The translations under genes and the position numbers were made by a program. Of a stretch of DNA of 64,000 bases, positions 22,101 through 35,200 are shown in pieces; the stretch's first letter is position 1, and the number at the start of each line of letters is the position of its first letter. Under the pieces are notes generated by a model. It did not search any database. It was not told the origin of the DNA and saw only the letters and a program-made list of their open reading frames with translations. The stretch is from Dasyornis broadbenti (Eukaryota; Chordata; Aves; Passeriformes; Dasyornithidae): the NCBI GenBank assembly GCA_013397935.1, contig VZRN01001146.1:1416203-1480202 (forward strand), given 5' to 3'.

Positions 22101-25100
22101 CCCAGAGCTTTGACATATTCAACTACAAGCCAGTTTAGCTGAGTATCAGCACAACAAACAAGCAGCAGTTAAACAAGGGAGGAAGAAACAAATAATTTGT
22201 CGGAAATGCTCCATATATATACCTTCCATGCTTGGTATTTGCACTGTGCAAGTGGCCTGGCTGTCAGCCCTCTCTGCCCAGCACCTGTGTTAGAGGACAG
22301 ATCACAAAATAGGTTTAATCTAAGGTGGAGCAAAAGCCAGCGCTTAATATTGCTCGATTAAAAATAGATAAACTCAGCAGTAAGTCAGATTGTGGCCTGT
22401 TGTTTGAATTATGAATATTCTTCTAACTGCTGTCACTTCCTTAAAGAAATACAGAGGTTTCCTTGAATTTTAAGTGACTTTGGATTGAAATTCTCTGTGA
22501 GTGATTATCTGGCTCAGTGAATACTGTTGTCATCATTAGCAGTTTTGGGTGTTAACCTTTTCACTGCTAAAATCTCTGAGTGCAGCGTGGCATTGTCCTG
22601 GCTCCTGGGAACCAGAAAGGTTAAGAAGCCGTTGAAATGCATTCAGGAAATGTCATAATTTTCAGGCTGATGAAGGGCTAGCCTGGAAGAGAACAAAGAA
22701 CCCATAATAATAATTACATTTACTTTGTGCTTGCGAAGGAGACGGTTTGAAGGAGAATGGGCCATAGGCAGTAGCTCATTTTTGGTTCTGCCCCCATTAG
22801 TTATGTCGCATTCCTCCTCGCCTTCTCCAGCCCCAGAAATGGGCTGTTTAAACAGAGCTTGGTTGCAGAGGGAGGATTTGACACAAAGCCAAATGTACCT
22901 TTCCAGTGATTCTGGACCTCAGTAGCCTTTTCCCTTTCCCTCCCTCCTCCCCTGGCTAAGCAGCATCTGGCCCTCTCCCTCTGCCGAACTTGTGTGACTC
23001 TATTTCAAGTATAGATTTAGTTATTAAATCTGGAGATAAAGTATGGATCTGTTCCACTAATCAGATACTACAGTGATTAGAGCCATAGAAGTACTTGGAG
23101 AGATCAATTAGATTAAATTATCAAATCATTATAAGCAAACTCTTAAAGACAAAGCAATAGAAAGTAATTTTGTGTCACTATTTCTTTGGAGAATATTTAT
23201 ATTCCCTTACTGTTCGTTTGCATCTGTTTTCTTTGTGTGCGTTGAGTTCTCGGTGGCACCAAACCTCACGCTCAGAGCTGGGCTGGAGGACAGAATGAAA
23301 CAATTCTACAATAAAGCTCTCTCTGTGGTGCTGGTCATTGGCTAAAACACATTATTGCTCGTACTGCGTGTGAAAAAATACATGCATGTGGAAATCTTAC
23401 TTTATAAAGCAATTGGGCAGTTTCTTGGGGGAGCTCATCTCAGATCCCTGCGGTTAGGCAGAATGCATTCTGCTCTCTCCCCAGCCTTTTCCTATTTCTC
23501 TCATCCCATTCTGTATTTATTATTTTGACTGTGTAATCTCATTTTGACTACTTTTATTGCATAAACTCAGTGTTATGAACCAACGCTGGCTAATTCAGAT
23601 AAAGGTTTGTGACTCATTCTTTAGTAGCTCGTTTTCTGGGCTCCTCTGGAAATGGTTTCCTGGTGTATAATAGCCATTTGTGTCACTCCTAAGCCTTGAA
23701 GTTGTGTTTTCTACAGTCTGCAGTGCCATTTTCTTAACATGTATATCTATGAGCTTTTCTTTATTAATCTGTATTTTAGTAACCACTCCAGCTAATGCTA
23801 ATATACTGCTTTCATGAGAGAATTGGCAGAATAGTATACATCAAAGGCAACAATTAGTGTATTTTCATTTGACTTGTTCAGCCTATTAGGTTGTTAAATT
23901 TTGCATAGAAAATCATTAGCATGTTTAATTTGGGAAGGAAGCTCTTGGAAGGGGAGTTGTGGATGTAAATCAATGGGTGAGGAGGCTTTCGTAAAACAGC
24001 AGCTACAGCTCTGAAATATTTTCCCATATTATTAACTGTGAATGCAAAGAGATGAAAAAACTGCAGGATTATCACTGGCTTAGGGGTTAACAAAGAAGCT
24101 TCTGATGGTTCTGTCTAATATTAAAATCTGGAGCGAGATTGTATCACATATTGCTGAATACTGCCACAGAAGTACAGGTCTGGAATTTCAAAATACCTGC
24201 TCTTTTTCTCAGAGAAGGTGAAGGACGTCTGAACCAGGCTTGACATGACACAGTTCATGATTTGGTTTTTTTCCTTCCCTAAAACAAGTTCAAGAACTGT
24301 TGTGTCGCAAGTGATGTTGCAGCTGTTATGAATCTTGTTTGCAGCTTCAGAATTAGCTGAAGTTGAAGAAGTGTCAGAAAAAGCTGTGAAGTGCCTTTTC
24401 TCCCATCTCTTCTGGGAATCTGGCAATTCAGGGACCATTGTCTGGTGTTAAATAAATTGAAAAAAGTTTGGATTTTGACCAATTAAAGTCAAAGAAAAAA
24501 GGTCAGAAATCAATGCCAAAATAGAATTGAATATTCCCTCAGACAGCAGCTAATCAGGGCTTTTGTGTGGCCTGCTGTGCCAATATCTATTCAGAGGCTG
24601 GTCATTATGTCTCTGTTCTAGGAGAGTAATAATTTTGGAGTCTTCACTGCCCTAAAATCAAGCAATTTACTGCCCCTTTTTTTTCCCCCTCTGTTTTTGC
24701 GATGTTTTGCCTGATAAACATTCAGTACCAGACAAAGTGGCTTCTGGTTTCGTCCCTGCACATTTCAAGTTCAAATTTCTTTAAGTGCAGTTACTATTCT
24801 TTGGTGCCAAAGTACTTGATTGCCTTCATAAACCAGGAAATTTAGCAGCAAAACTGACATAAGCGTCAGGATTACATTATTGATTATTTGGAAGACACAA
24901 AAATCCATACAGTCCTTTGCATGGTGCTCCTGTGGAAAACACCTGGACCCATGTGCACTCAGTGGGTAAATTTGTGGCTACAGAAAAGTCAGCCGTGAAA
25001 TTCAAATCGAGTTTTACAAGATCAGGCCCAAATTCCCATTTTAAAAACATGAACAGACATAAGCTTAGAGACAGATGCAGGGAATTTGAATGTTTGGTAG

Positions 25101-25247
25101 ATTTTGAAAAATTTGCCTCAGTTACATGAATATCTTTTCACTTTGTTGCTTTTCTCTCCATTCCAGTTTTCTTGAAATAATTTCACATCTGTCTCATATC
25201 ATAGCTTCTCCTATAATAACAAATCTCTTTTATCTTTTTTTCTGTAC

Positions 25248-25283
25248 TTTTTTTTTTTTTTTTTTTGTTTTTTTTTTTTTTTT
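25248..25283 (+). repeat. Paired poly(T) tracts (T19-G-T16)
   Basis: Two T homopolymers interrupted by a single G, inside a broader T-rich stretch at about 25215-25385. Confidence 0.92.
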
Positions 25284-28024
25284 GTTTCTGTTTCTTGCTC
25301 TCATAGTCTTACTGCATCTTATTTGTCTTTATTTCATGCTTCCACCTACTTCTTTTTTTTTATTATTATTTCAGAAGTGTTTGCTGCCTCTTTAGGGCTG
25401 CAAAATGATGAGCTAACATTTGCCATTATACTCTTTATTTCTTTCCTTTTTCACTGAAGATGGAAAAATCAGGACAAAAGAGTGGACTTTCGCAAAGTCA
25501 CGCACACGGAGGGGAAGAGACTGAATATCACTGTAGAGCTGAAATTAAAACATCCCATTGTCTTTATGGCAGTTCATTTTTTGGGGCTGGGCTCTTTATG
25601 ATGCTCCTGGGCCAGTTTTATGTTTCATGTAGCTGAAGCAATGCTTCTTTTCTTTAATTCCTGCACAACTGAATCTTGATCTTTCCGAAGTGCAAGTATT
25701 TGTCAGTCAGTTACCCCCCATAGGGGTGAGAATCACGTCTAATCTTAGCCCATGAAATATTTGCTGCCTCCCACTTGTCTTGCTGCCTTACAGCCTCCAA
25801 ATAGGGAAAAAGAAAGGGCTGCTGCAGCTTTCATTAATTATTGAAGTGCTGTTATCAAACATTCCTAGAGTGCCGTAAATTTGCAGGCTTTAGTACAAAC
25901 TTGGAGAAAGCAAGTTCCCCGCTCTGGAGGATTTACAGTGAAGAAAAGACAAGAGAGGTGAAGATCTAAAGCCCGTGGATGTAGTGAAGTAGTGCAGAAC
26001 ACGGGAGTTTTGATAAGAAGGGATTGCCACAGCCCACGGTGTGAGGGAGAGGAAGAGCAGCAGCGCTGGCTGCGTGCACAGAGTGCCCGGGGAGGAGAAG
26101 GAGGCAGCAGTACAAGCCAGTAACAAATAACGCACAGGGATTACAAGGAAAGCAAAAGGATTGACCTGATTTGTGTGTTTACCACTCAGTGTCTTAGCAG
26201 TGCTCTTTCAGCTCCTGGATGCAATCGTTGGGCTCAACGGGAGGCAGAGGATGGTTCAGATGGAGGCTGACGTGGTCGAATGCATTTCTGTCCCCACCTC
26301 GGGTGCTTCATGTGTGAGCTGGCTGGTGACTCTCTCCAAAAGTCCTGTGAACGGTGGGAAATGGCCCCTTCAGAGGGATTAGTGACACATTCAGCCCCCA
26401 GCACAAGGCTGTCGCTGGGCCACTGCAATTATGTCCCTCCCAGAGGCAAAGAGCTGCATTAGCTGCCCACTGAAGCCGTGTTTGAAACTCAGTCCTCATG
26501 TAGGAACCAGCACAATTTTCTCCTTGTTTTTCTAATACGGTTTTATTTTTAGATGCATGAAAGGATGAGCACAAAGAGTACAAGCGCATCTAAACAGCGC
26601 AGGGTAACCGGAGGTGAATAGGGAGGACTTAGCTCACAGAAACCCGCAGATGTCGGTGTTATTTCCCAGTGACTTTGTTATGTTCCTGTGTCTTGTGTGG
26701 CAGCGCTCACTCATTGTGTGGCACTGTGCCATTGCCCCACGTGGTGCCACTGCTGCTACGGAGATCCCTTGAAATAATGGAATATTACAAGGTGTAACCT
26801 GTGGTGGAATGATCAGGCACTACATAAAAAATACATGTTCAACCACAAATCTTTTCCTAGAGAGAACCAGTATGTATGAGTGCCATAGGGTCACACCTTG
26901 TTCTGCTCAGTGCAAAGGGCTGACCACGTGTTTGGACACTGGTCTTTTTCTGATCAAATGCTGTTTATTGCACTGAAATGGTGCAGAGTTTATTCAGATA
27001 CTCAATCCATGTGTGTTTAAGGCCCTCACTTAAGCATGTTCCTATGGAGAACAGTTATGGAACCTGGGGTTTATCCAGGGATAGCTGAAGGCAGGTGTTG
27101 TTTAAAGACTTGTCTGGTGGGAGCATTGCCACTCACTGTTAGAGGAGAAGGATTTGTCCCATGATTTGCTGAGACTGGAAGGATGACTCCTAGGGACCAC
27201 AAAAGTGGTTTAAAGGGGTTATAAAATGTCTGGAAGTCTGGCTATAATGTTACTATAAAATAGGCATAATTGTAGTCACTGCATGAATTCTGAGCAAGAC
27301 AAAGACATGTACGGTCATGTACTTTCACTCTGAGCTAAAATATTTTTCTGTTGGCCTCCTCTGCTTCTAGTTGTATTTATTTTTTGTTTATCTGCTTTTT
27401 TACTGTAACTTTTCCCCACTAACTTTAAGAGGGAATACTTTAAGGTAGAAGAGTGAGATATATATACATCTAAGCCTGTGGACAAAAATATCAGCCAAAA
27501 GCTCTACATGGCAATGAATACATAATCAGCAGCTTGTACTTGTCTGTTATAACAAAATAGCATTAAAGAACAGAACACTGACTGCAATGTAAGTTGCAGT
27601 TTCTTCCCTGCCAGGGCAGCAATCCTCTTGAGGCTGTCATCTATTGCAACGTGAGCGATTGCTAATTGCCTTTTTGAAAGCACCGGCTTCAATTATATTT
27701 TTAGTGTGTCACCTGTACAGCTTTGTATTTGCATCTGTTTAGAAAGGCGTTCATGCAAAGCTGAAAAAACTAGGAAGCAATCCTGCAAACCCGAGGTTCA
27801 CGTTTGAATTGTGGCATGAAGTGCGCAGAAGGCGCAGAACAAACCGTGGTGTGCCGATCACACTTCCTGTATGGAGAAGTGTGAAAATGCAGTGTTTTGC
27901 TAACTGCCCACACCTCCTGTTGGCCTGGGTTTGCACCTGGCTCCTCTGGAGTGCTGCTCCACCCTGGTGTCCCTGACAGCTCACTGCTGAAAGCAGAGAG
28001 GGTCCGAACAACACCTCTGGGGAT

Positions 28025-28245
28025 CGCAGAATCATGGAGTGGTTTGGGTGGGAAGGAAGCCTTTCAGATCACCCAGTCCAGGGTGACCTTCCACTATCCC
28101 AGGGTGCTCCCAAGCCCCTCCAACCTGGCCTTGGACACTTCCAGAGACTCAGGGGCAGCCACAGCTTCTCTGGGCACCCTGTGCCAGGGCCTCACTGTAA
28201 AAGAACTTCTTTCTTATATCTGACTTAAATCTTCACCTTCAGCTT
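28025..28245 (-). mobile_element. CR1 LINE, 3'-end fragment, antisense to NLGN1
   Basis: The plus strand reads as the reverse complement of an avian CR1 3' end. It starts with AGAATCATGGAGTGGTTTGG and includes CCTCCAACCTGGCCTTGGAC, CACAGCTTCTCTGGGCACCC and CTTCTTTCTTATATCTGACT in the expected order. About 220 bases survive, the usual 5'-truncated form. No reverse-transcriptase coding sequence remains. The terminal octamer repeats are lost or mutated. Divergence is visible but moderate. The outer limit near 28245 is uncertain. Confidence 0.92.
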
Positions 28246-30746
28246 TGCAACACTTCAGATTTGGATCCAGACTGTCTGGCTTGAGCCAATGCCTCCTTCA
28301 AAGAGGAAATAATTAAAATGGCTTTTATGCCTTTCTCAGAGTCATCATGTCAGTTGTTCTGGCAGCAGATGCGACAAAATTATTGCACTTACTTTAAGTT
28401 TTCTATGTTATCTTAATGGCCCAGAAATTTTTTAAAGGAGGTTTAGAGCGTGTGGCACGCAGTGACAACTGCATTAACGCCAGTGTTTCGAGGAGCATGG
28501 CTTTGCAATATCCCTGCTCGTTTTATGGTCTGTGGTAGGCAGGCTTGAACTGCTTTATCATTTTGCTCTCTTTTAGTGAATCAGAGTAATTCCTCACAGT
28601 AATAAAACGGAGACCTGAATTAGCAAAAATCTGATCCCTAAGTGACCTTATCGTGCTGCCAGTCTGATGTAATCCAGATCCTGACGTGATCCTGCCCTCC
28701 TTTAAAGTGAATAGTGAAAAAGCTCTCACTCTCACGGACCAAGAAACTAAATTTTCTTCACAAAAAAAAGAAAAAAGAGAGAGACAAAATAAAATAAAAA
28801 AGAATCTTTCAGGCATTTTTCAAGTTGGAAATATGTTCTATTGGTTTCCACAATCAAAAGTGCTTGCAATTTTTAAATAGAATATATTACTGATATACTG
28901 ATATGTTACTCTGTATTCTTGGATATATCTGTGTCTTTGTTAGTGGGAAAATTCTGCTCCAAGTGAGCATAGCAGCTACAAATGCTGGTACCAGTTCAGG
29001 AGGCAGATGTAGGTTTTCGTTCTCTCCTTTTTTTTTTTTTTTTTCTTAAGCAGGAAGAAAGAAATTGTGTTATATATTTTTAACGAAATGGTATTCAGAT
29101 TAAATAATTATAAGACAGCCTTGTAGTAACCCCCTGATTACTTTGTGCCTGAGAATTAGCCTTGTAGTAGCTGAAATCATTGATGAAATGATGATACAGA
29201 AAATACATGTTGTTTATTAAAGAACCATTGCTAGATAAAATTAAGATGAATTTCTAGGCTCTGTTAATCAAAACAATCTAAAAATAAAAACAAGACTACA
29301 TTTTTATGGATTTTCAATCCTATTAATATTTATTAAGCTCCAATTCTTTGGGTTTCTATGTCTCAGATAGTCTGTCATGAAATAACACAGGCTTGTCTGA
29401 GACGAAAATTAACTTGGACCCAACAGAAATCAAAGTGAACCGATTTCTTTATTTTCATTCCTCAGACTGACAGAACTGCATAAAGCAGAAAAGCCAGAAA
29501 AACATAATAATTAGACTTGAAAAGTCCTTGCTACTTTATACATCATGGATGGTTTTGGGAATAAAGATGTGCAAAGTTCTTAAAAAAAAAAAGAAAGAAA
29601 GACAGAAAACTCTATTTAATCTTGTATTGCTATTAAAATTTAAAAGCAATGCAACATTGAGGATTACAATCCAGCCTTCCAAAGAGCTGCTGCCATGTTG
29701 TGTCAGTCTTCTTGTCCACTTCCTCTGTACTGTTCTGGACTGGAGTTTATGGAACTCCAGATTTTCCAGGGAAAACAAAAGAATTCCTCACCTCTGTGTT
29801 GCAAGGAAGGCATAATTGGTGGTGTTTTACCAGCAGTGGGGTAAACAGGTACTTTATATCAACACAAATGCATTCTGTGTTGGATCAGTAGATTTATAGA
29901 TCACTATACGTGTGTCTTTAGTGGTTTTATTGCAGTAATTTGGGATATGGGGGCTGAAGTACCTAATATAAATATTAAAAAGTAATTATACATGATTTGA
30001 AAAAAAAAGGGCCTTGATTTTCTCTATGTGTGTAAATGCTGTTAAAAGGTGTGGAAATCTAGTCTTTATTTTTGCTTATTTTGCACAAAAGAGAATATTT
30101 GATTTACCTCGTCACAAAGCTTTCAGGGGTCAGGAAAAGATACCTCCCTTATCTACACTGGGGTCTTACCTTTAAGTAAGAAAATAGGGTTTCAGTTGTC
30201 TAAAATATTTTGTTGTTCTTAGTATCCTTCTTTTTGGAAATTAAATTTGACTCTGCCTTTGAGTTGATAAAATTTCTCTTTCTCTTGCTGTAGGCCACAT
30301 TTCTAATGTGAAAAACAACAAGAGGACCTTTTAAACTTTGAACCGGTTTTGAAAACAAAAGCAAACTTTTCTCATCTATTAAAAAAAAGAGGAAAAAGGG
30401 CATAGCCTCTTTGTTTCTTTGTTCTTCTCCTCTGCAGATCATATTTGAAATGACACTGCCTCTTCATATTTGTTTTTAGACTGAAAAGTTTGGTCGTGAA
30501 TCAGAATTAATGTTGGGGCAGAAACAGTGCAAAAAAATCAGTTGTCATTTAAAGTGGAAAATCCAACAGAACCTTGAGCATAGGGTGGAGAAAACTGTGA
30601 TGTGAAGTTGAAGACTTCAGTGGGAAGCAGCTTCCTTCTTTGAACAATAACCATAAAAATGTGTGCTTCCTAAATAATTAAAATTTTGTGATACACACCA
30701 GCCATTGAACATAGTGTATCCATGCTATTGAGCTGTATTTTTATTT

Positions 30747-30850
30747 AAAAAAAATTAAAAAACAAACAAACAAAAATACCGCCCAAAAAACCAAAACCAA
30801 ACGAACAAAAAGCCACCAAAAAAACCCAAACCAAAACAAAAACCCAAAAA
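30747..30850 (+). repeat. A/C-only low-complexity block next to the ATCCC repeat
   Basis: About 104 bases made nearly entirely of A and C, in short patterns such as CAAA, CCAAAA and ACCC, with very few G or T. It lies about 70 bases before the ATCCC array. It may be a decayed simple repeat from the same expansion-prone locus. Confidence 0.7.
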
Positions 30851-30922
30851 ATTTGCTCCAACAACTCCTTAAATCCCAGGGATCTTTGTGGGGTAGTTTT
30901 CACTCCTGGCAGACCCAGGAAC

Positions 30923-30977
30923 ATCCCATCCCATCCCATCCCATCCCATCCCATCCCATCCCATCCCATCCCATCCC
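30923..30977 (+). repeat. Pentanucleotide microsatellite (ATCCC)11
   Basis: Eleven perfect head-to-tail copies, 55 bases; the minus strand is (GGGAT)11. Perfection suggests recent expansion and likely length polymorphism. The G-rich strand has eleven G-triplets separated by two bases, so it could form G-quadruplexes. Confidence 0.97.
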
Positions 30978-32084
30978 ACCACATTGTGCCCATTGGTCCC
31001 ACGTGGTGTCCGTGGCTCCTGTCACAGCACTCAGCTTCTCTCCAGGTTCATCACAGGTGCTGACAGTGGGGATTCCTGCAGTAGCCTTGCTTTACCCATT
31101 TCCTTTTTCCCCCCTATTTCTTCCTAATTCCGTTTTGAGCAGTCAAAACCATCGAAGGTGGGCACAGCTCGGTGGAGACCTCGGAGCTGTTTGCCAAGAG
31201 GAGGCAGCTCTGCACTATTTTGTCTTGCAGAGAAAATTGTGGCAGCTGTTCCTGGAGGATCCAGGTTCCCCCTTGCTCCAAAGCCGGCGCGGGGTGGATG
31301 GGAGCATGTAATTGTATGACTGAGGATTTTTTCATGAGGCATTTGCATAAGGAGCCAAATTAGATTAGTTTAACTTAATTCTGGTGTTTCCTAACCTCCC
31401 GGTCTTTGACTCAGCAACCTTAATGTTATTTTAATGTAATTTCTGGAGAATAATACAGACAAAGAGTCCCCGTAGGTCCTATAAATCTGATAAGCACATG
31501 GAAAATCTAACAGGAGATATTTCTGAGAGAGAAAAGGGAAATGCTTGTTCACATGGAAATGGTGGCTTTCAGAAAAACTCTGTAAACCACTGTAAAAAGA
31601 GAGTGAAATCTTCATCCCTTTGAAATCAAAGGGATTTACTTGTGAGTTTATGTGATTAACACAGAGAAGATATCTGCTGTAGTAGAACCAAAAGGATTTT
31701 TTTAAAAAGCCTTTAAAGTGACATAGTGAACTATTAAATTCTGTAGATTTCTTGGTAGCGCTTGGTAGGATCCCACCATGTTTCTTGATGCAGAAACTCA
31801 GTTTTTAAATATGCTTACTTGCATTATTTATATTCCAAAGGTAAAATCTAAGCTGTTCCTTTCAAAAAAATCCGTCATTTTCCTGTGTTAGTTGTTGCCT
31901 GAATAGTTCTGCATGTTCACTTAAATCCTGGGTGGTGTACTGGGGGGTGAGCTCTGTAATTTCTCTATGGATTACATTAACACTGGATTGAGAAAACCAC
32001 AATAAGAATTATCTGCTTGATCTTCCACAATTAAGCATTAGTCTGGTTTAAAGCTTTAAAGTGTAAGACAGCACTGCAGTCCAC

Positions 32085-32290
32085 GTTCTAATTAGCATCG
32101 TAGTTAATGCGTGTATTGGTGCTCACGTGACATAAACATGCCAAGGGCCATAATACCTGTATTATTTTAATGCTTGTGGGGTTTTATTGTGATGTTAATT
32201 ATAAATCAGGATGACAGGAGTTATGCAGATGTTATTCATATTAATTAAAGGGAAATACACTAATAAATTGACATTTTCCTCCATTATGAG
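32085..32290. promoter_or_regulatory. Candidate conserved noncoding element
   Basis: AT-rich, nonrepetitive sequence dense in homeodomain-like sites (TAATTA-type cores, TTAATTAA-like) around a perfect palindromic E-box TCACGTGA at 32123-32130. The texture resembles deeply conserved enhancers in neurodevelopmental gene introns. This is a judgement from appearance only; conservation was not measured. Confidence 0.22.
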
Positions 32291-35200
32291 AATAGAAAAT
32301 TGGAAATTACTTGCTCTTCTCACCTTGCCCCATATTTGAGATGACAGAAAAAAATTACATTCAGCTACTTTAATTTATCTCTTTCCCAAATTTTTGGCTT
32401 CACATTTGCAAGGCGTTTTCAGCAATCACAAAGCTTGGAAATATAAAAGCTGAAATTTTGATTTAGCTTTGGCTTCAGGAGGCTTGGAAAATGACATGAA
32501 ATATAGTGAGGGCTGTCTGTGATTTACAAACAAATGTGTCTTGAGCATTAGTGTGACAGTGCTAATCTGTCACTGCAAGGGTACAGCCTGCACTTCTCCC
32601 CAACCCATGATGGCCCTTGGGTTTCTTCCAGCTTTTTGGGATGGCACAGAAGGGAAAGTGCATACACTTTTGTCCCAGAGATATTTAAATGGATGATTGC
32701 ATTTTCAGGAGTCTCTGGCCTGCAGCAGGGACACCCCTGCTAAAGGGAGGTGTGACTGCAGGAGTCCATGTGTGGACAGGTTTATGGCAGTGAATTCTTC
32801 TCTCTCAACTCAGCCAGGGAAGCAGTTGCTCATATTGCAGGTTCTATTAGGCAGGAATCCCCCTTTGGCTGTAAAATCTCCATCCCTTCCTCCTCTCACT
32901 CCCTTTCTTCCCTTCCCCTCAGCAAGAAGCACATCCTACGGCAGCAGAACCAGCAGCGCGATTTCAAGTACAGAACCGCACAAGAGAGAAAGGAGGTTAA
33001 AAGCCCTTAAAACATATGGCAAGCTTGGGCTTAATAGGAAGTAGGTGGCAATCTCCACAGGGATGCAGCATGGTTTTTTGAAGCATTTGTTTCCCAAATA
33101 CCTTTTTATGATTTTTTCCAGCACAGGCAGGCAGTAAGGGAGTGTAACTAGAATATAGGCTGCAGTGCAATAGGCGCCTTCTGCAAATGTGACAGTGATG
33201 AGTTTGATGAAAGAGGAGGTGGCAACCAAAACAAAGACAAAAAGTGCTGGAAGGACTATGTAGAAATTAAATGGAGGTGCCATTTAGGGTATTGCTGTAG
33301 AGCCTGCTGATACTGTTTACCTCCCCGCTGAGGTAGAAATCTTTCTCCACGAAAAGCCTTCATAAGAGCACTGAGGATATGCCGGTGCAGCAGTGTATTA
33401 CAGGACACACATCTGAGAGGAAAACTGTTAAAGCCATCTCTTAGTTTTATTGAATTATTGCTGCCCTGAGAAAAAATACACTTTAAGAAAACCCCAGCTG
33501 TTAAACTCAGTGCTTTTGGAGTGAGTGTGTTTACTTCAGCCTGGCATTTAAACTCAGTTTATCCCAAAATCAAACAGCACAAGCTACAGCACTGGATGCA
33601 AGAAGCAGATTTACAGATCTGGGTTAATTCTCCTGCACGAGCTGGCTTTGAGGGCACTTTCTTCAGTGCAGAGAGAGCAGCTGTGGCAGACGCTGCGAGT
33701 GGCCGGACTGAGGGAGTAGCAGAGGGCTCTGCAGTGGTTCCCACCCCGCACAGCCACAGTGGGTTTCAGGGAGGATGCTGAGCTCCCCAGGGCTGGCAGA
33801 GCACCACGGGGACGCTGGGCTCAGGCCAAATTACAGGTTAGAGTTGGCTGAGTAGCTTGTTTACATCTCTTCCTTGCCTCCTCCTCTCCCTCCCTCCCCA
33901 TTCCCTCTCTCTCTCTGAAGCGCCTCTTATTGGTGCCGAGGCAGGATCAGAGAGCCTGGAGCATCCCGTGGCAGTTCACAGAGCGATTAGTTTTTCTTTC
34001 ATTACACAAAAATTAGGGCTCCCATTTCCCCGCACTCTGTCCATACGCAGCATCTGTTTCTCAGGATGAAAAGGTAGAAAATGGAATGCGTTCCTGTAAG
34101 AAAGTAGGTAGAAATTTCCACCATTGTCTGGAAGCCGTCACAATATTGTGACTGCCGTGGCAGGTGAATAATGAGCCACTATGCTGGGCTTCCAGCTAAA
34201 TGGGGCTTTGTCCTGGCTATGCTGCAAAGGCATCCAGAAGAATGCAGAGCAGTTTTCCAGTATACAATGAATCACTCAGTGAGGCCAAATGACACTCTCC
34301 GAACACTCGTCCCAGATATTACAGCTGTTGAAGGAAGCTGCTTATGAAACAAGGGTAGGCTCAGTCGCTCTGTGACCTTACAGTTCCTGTGCTGTAGGAA
34401 ATAGTTGGGGTAACTCTCTGCAGGAATAGAGTTGCTTTTAAACCCGTAAAGCTCTGCAAATGGAATTACTGGAGTGTTGGAAAGATATTATGTTGGAGCC
34501 CGACCTGGCAGGATGTAGTCTGAAAACAGTGTGGGAGCCATTTGTATCGACTGCACACGCTCTGGGGGAGAGAGGGGTATTGAATCCAGAAACTTGGCAA
34601 AACCACGGAAAGGTCTGCCAGGAAATGGGAGTTTTGTCTCACCTCAGCCAGGATACCTATTGCACTTGTACTGTACCTGGTGAAATGGAATTTTCCTTGG
34701 AAGGTCGGCATCTGCCACAGAGGGAGCTGTGGCAGTATTTTGATAATCTGAGTGGGAATTTGGGACATTTAGCAAAGCGAAACAGAAAGTTCAAATGGAA
34801 CAGACCTAAAATAATCTCCTGGCTGGGTTTGCAGTGCGGAAGGGCTCTAGGTGTTATTTCTGTGACCGCTGCAGTGTGGTGGAATATTGTAATGTAGCTG
34901 TTATCCCTGCTTTTGCTGCTCCCATGGCCAGTCACTTAAGCTGTGTTTTATATTGCCCTGTATAAGCTCTCGAAATGGTCCGTGAGCAGCAAGTCACTCT
35001 TATACATTAGAGCAACGGGAATGTATTATTTACAGGTTATACTTGCCTTCAATTTCTATCCATTTTTTTCCCTTGAAAATTTCATGTGTTTCAAAAGTAA
35101 GCACAGGAATAGGTAAGACTATGTTACAGCTAGTTTTGGGAAAGAAGGAGTTTAGTTTCACCGTTTTCCATTGCTGCATCGATTTCTTTAGTTCATGGAT

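Larger units (their letters stand above)
12107..28024 (+). other. NLGN1: NLGN1 large intron, first part
   Basis: From the A1 donor to the larger CR1. Mostly AT-rich and unique. It contains A16 at 12126, T14 at 12632, an A36 run at 13755, the candidate recursive splice site at 14758, a short CAG run near 18256-18272, an AT-rich homeobox-motif-rich block at 18950-19110, T18 at 20550 and two T tracts at 25248-25283. GC-richer patches occur near 12380-12500 and 19940-20110. The longest open frames, about 95-146 codons, begin or overlap by chance and match no family I know. Confidence 0.75.

Noticed and set aside
34460..34897. 145-codon ATG-initiated open frame on the plus strand, with overlapping open frames on the minus strand
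   Set aside because: Matches no family I know, has no splice or promoter context, and one such frame is expected by chance in 64 kb of both strands. Cross-species dN/dS would settle it.
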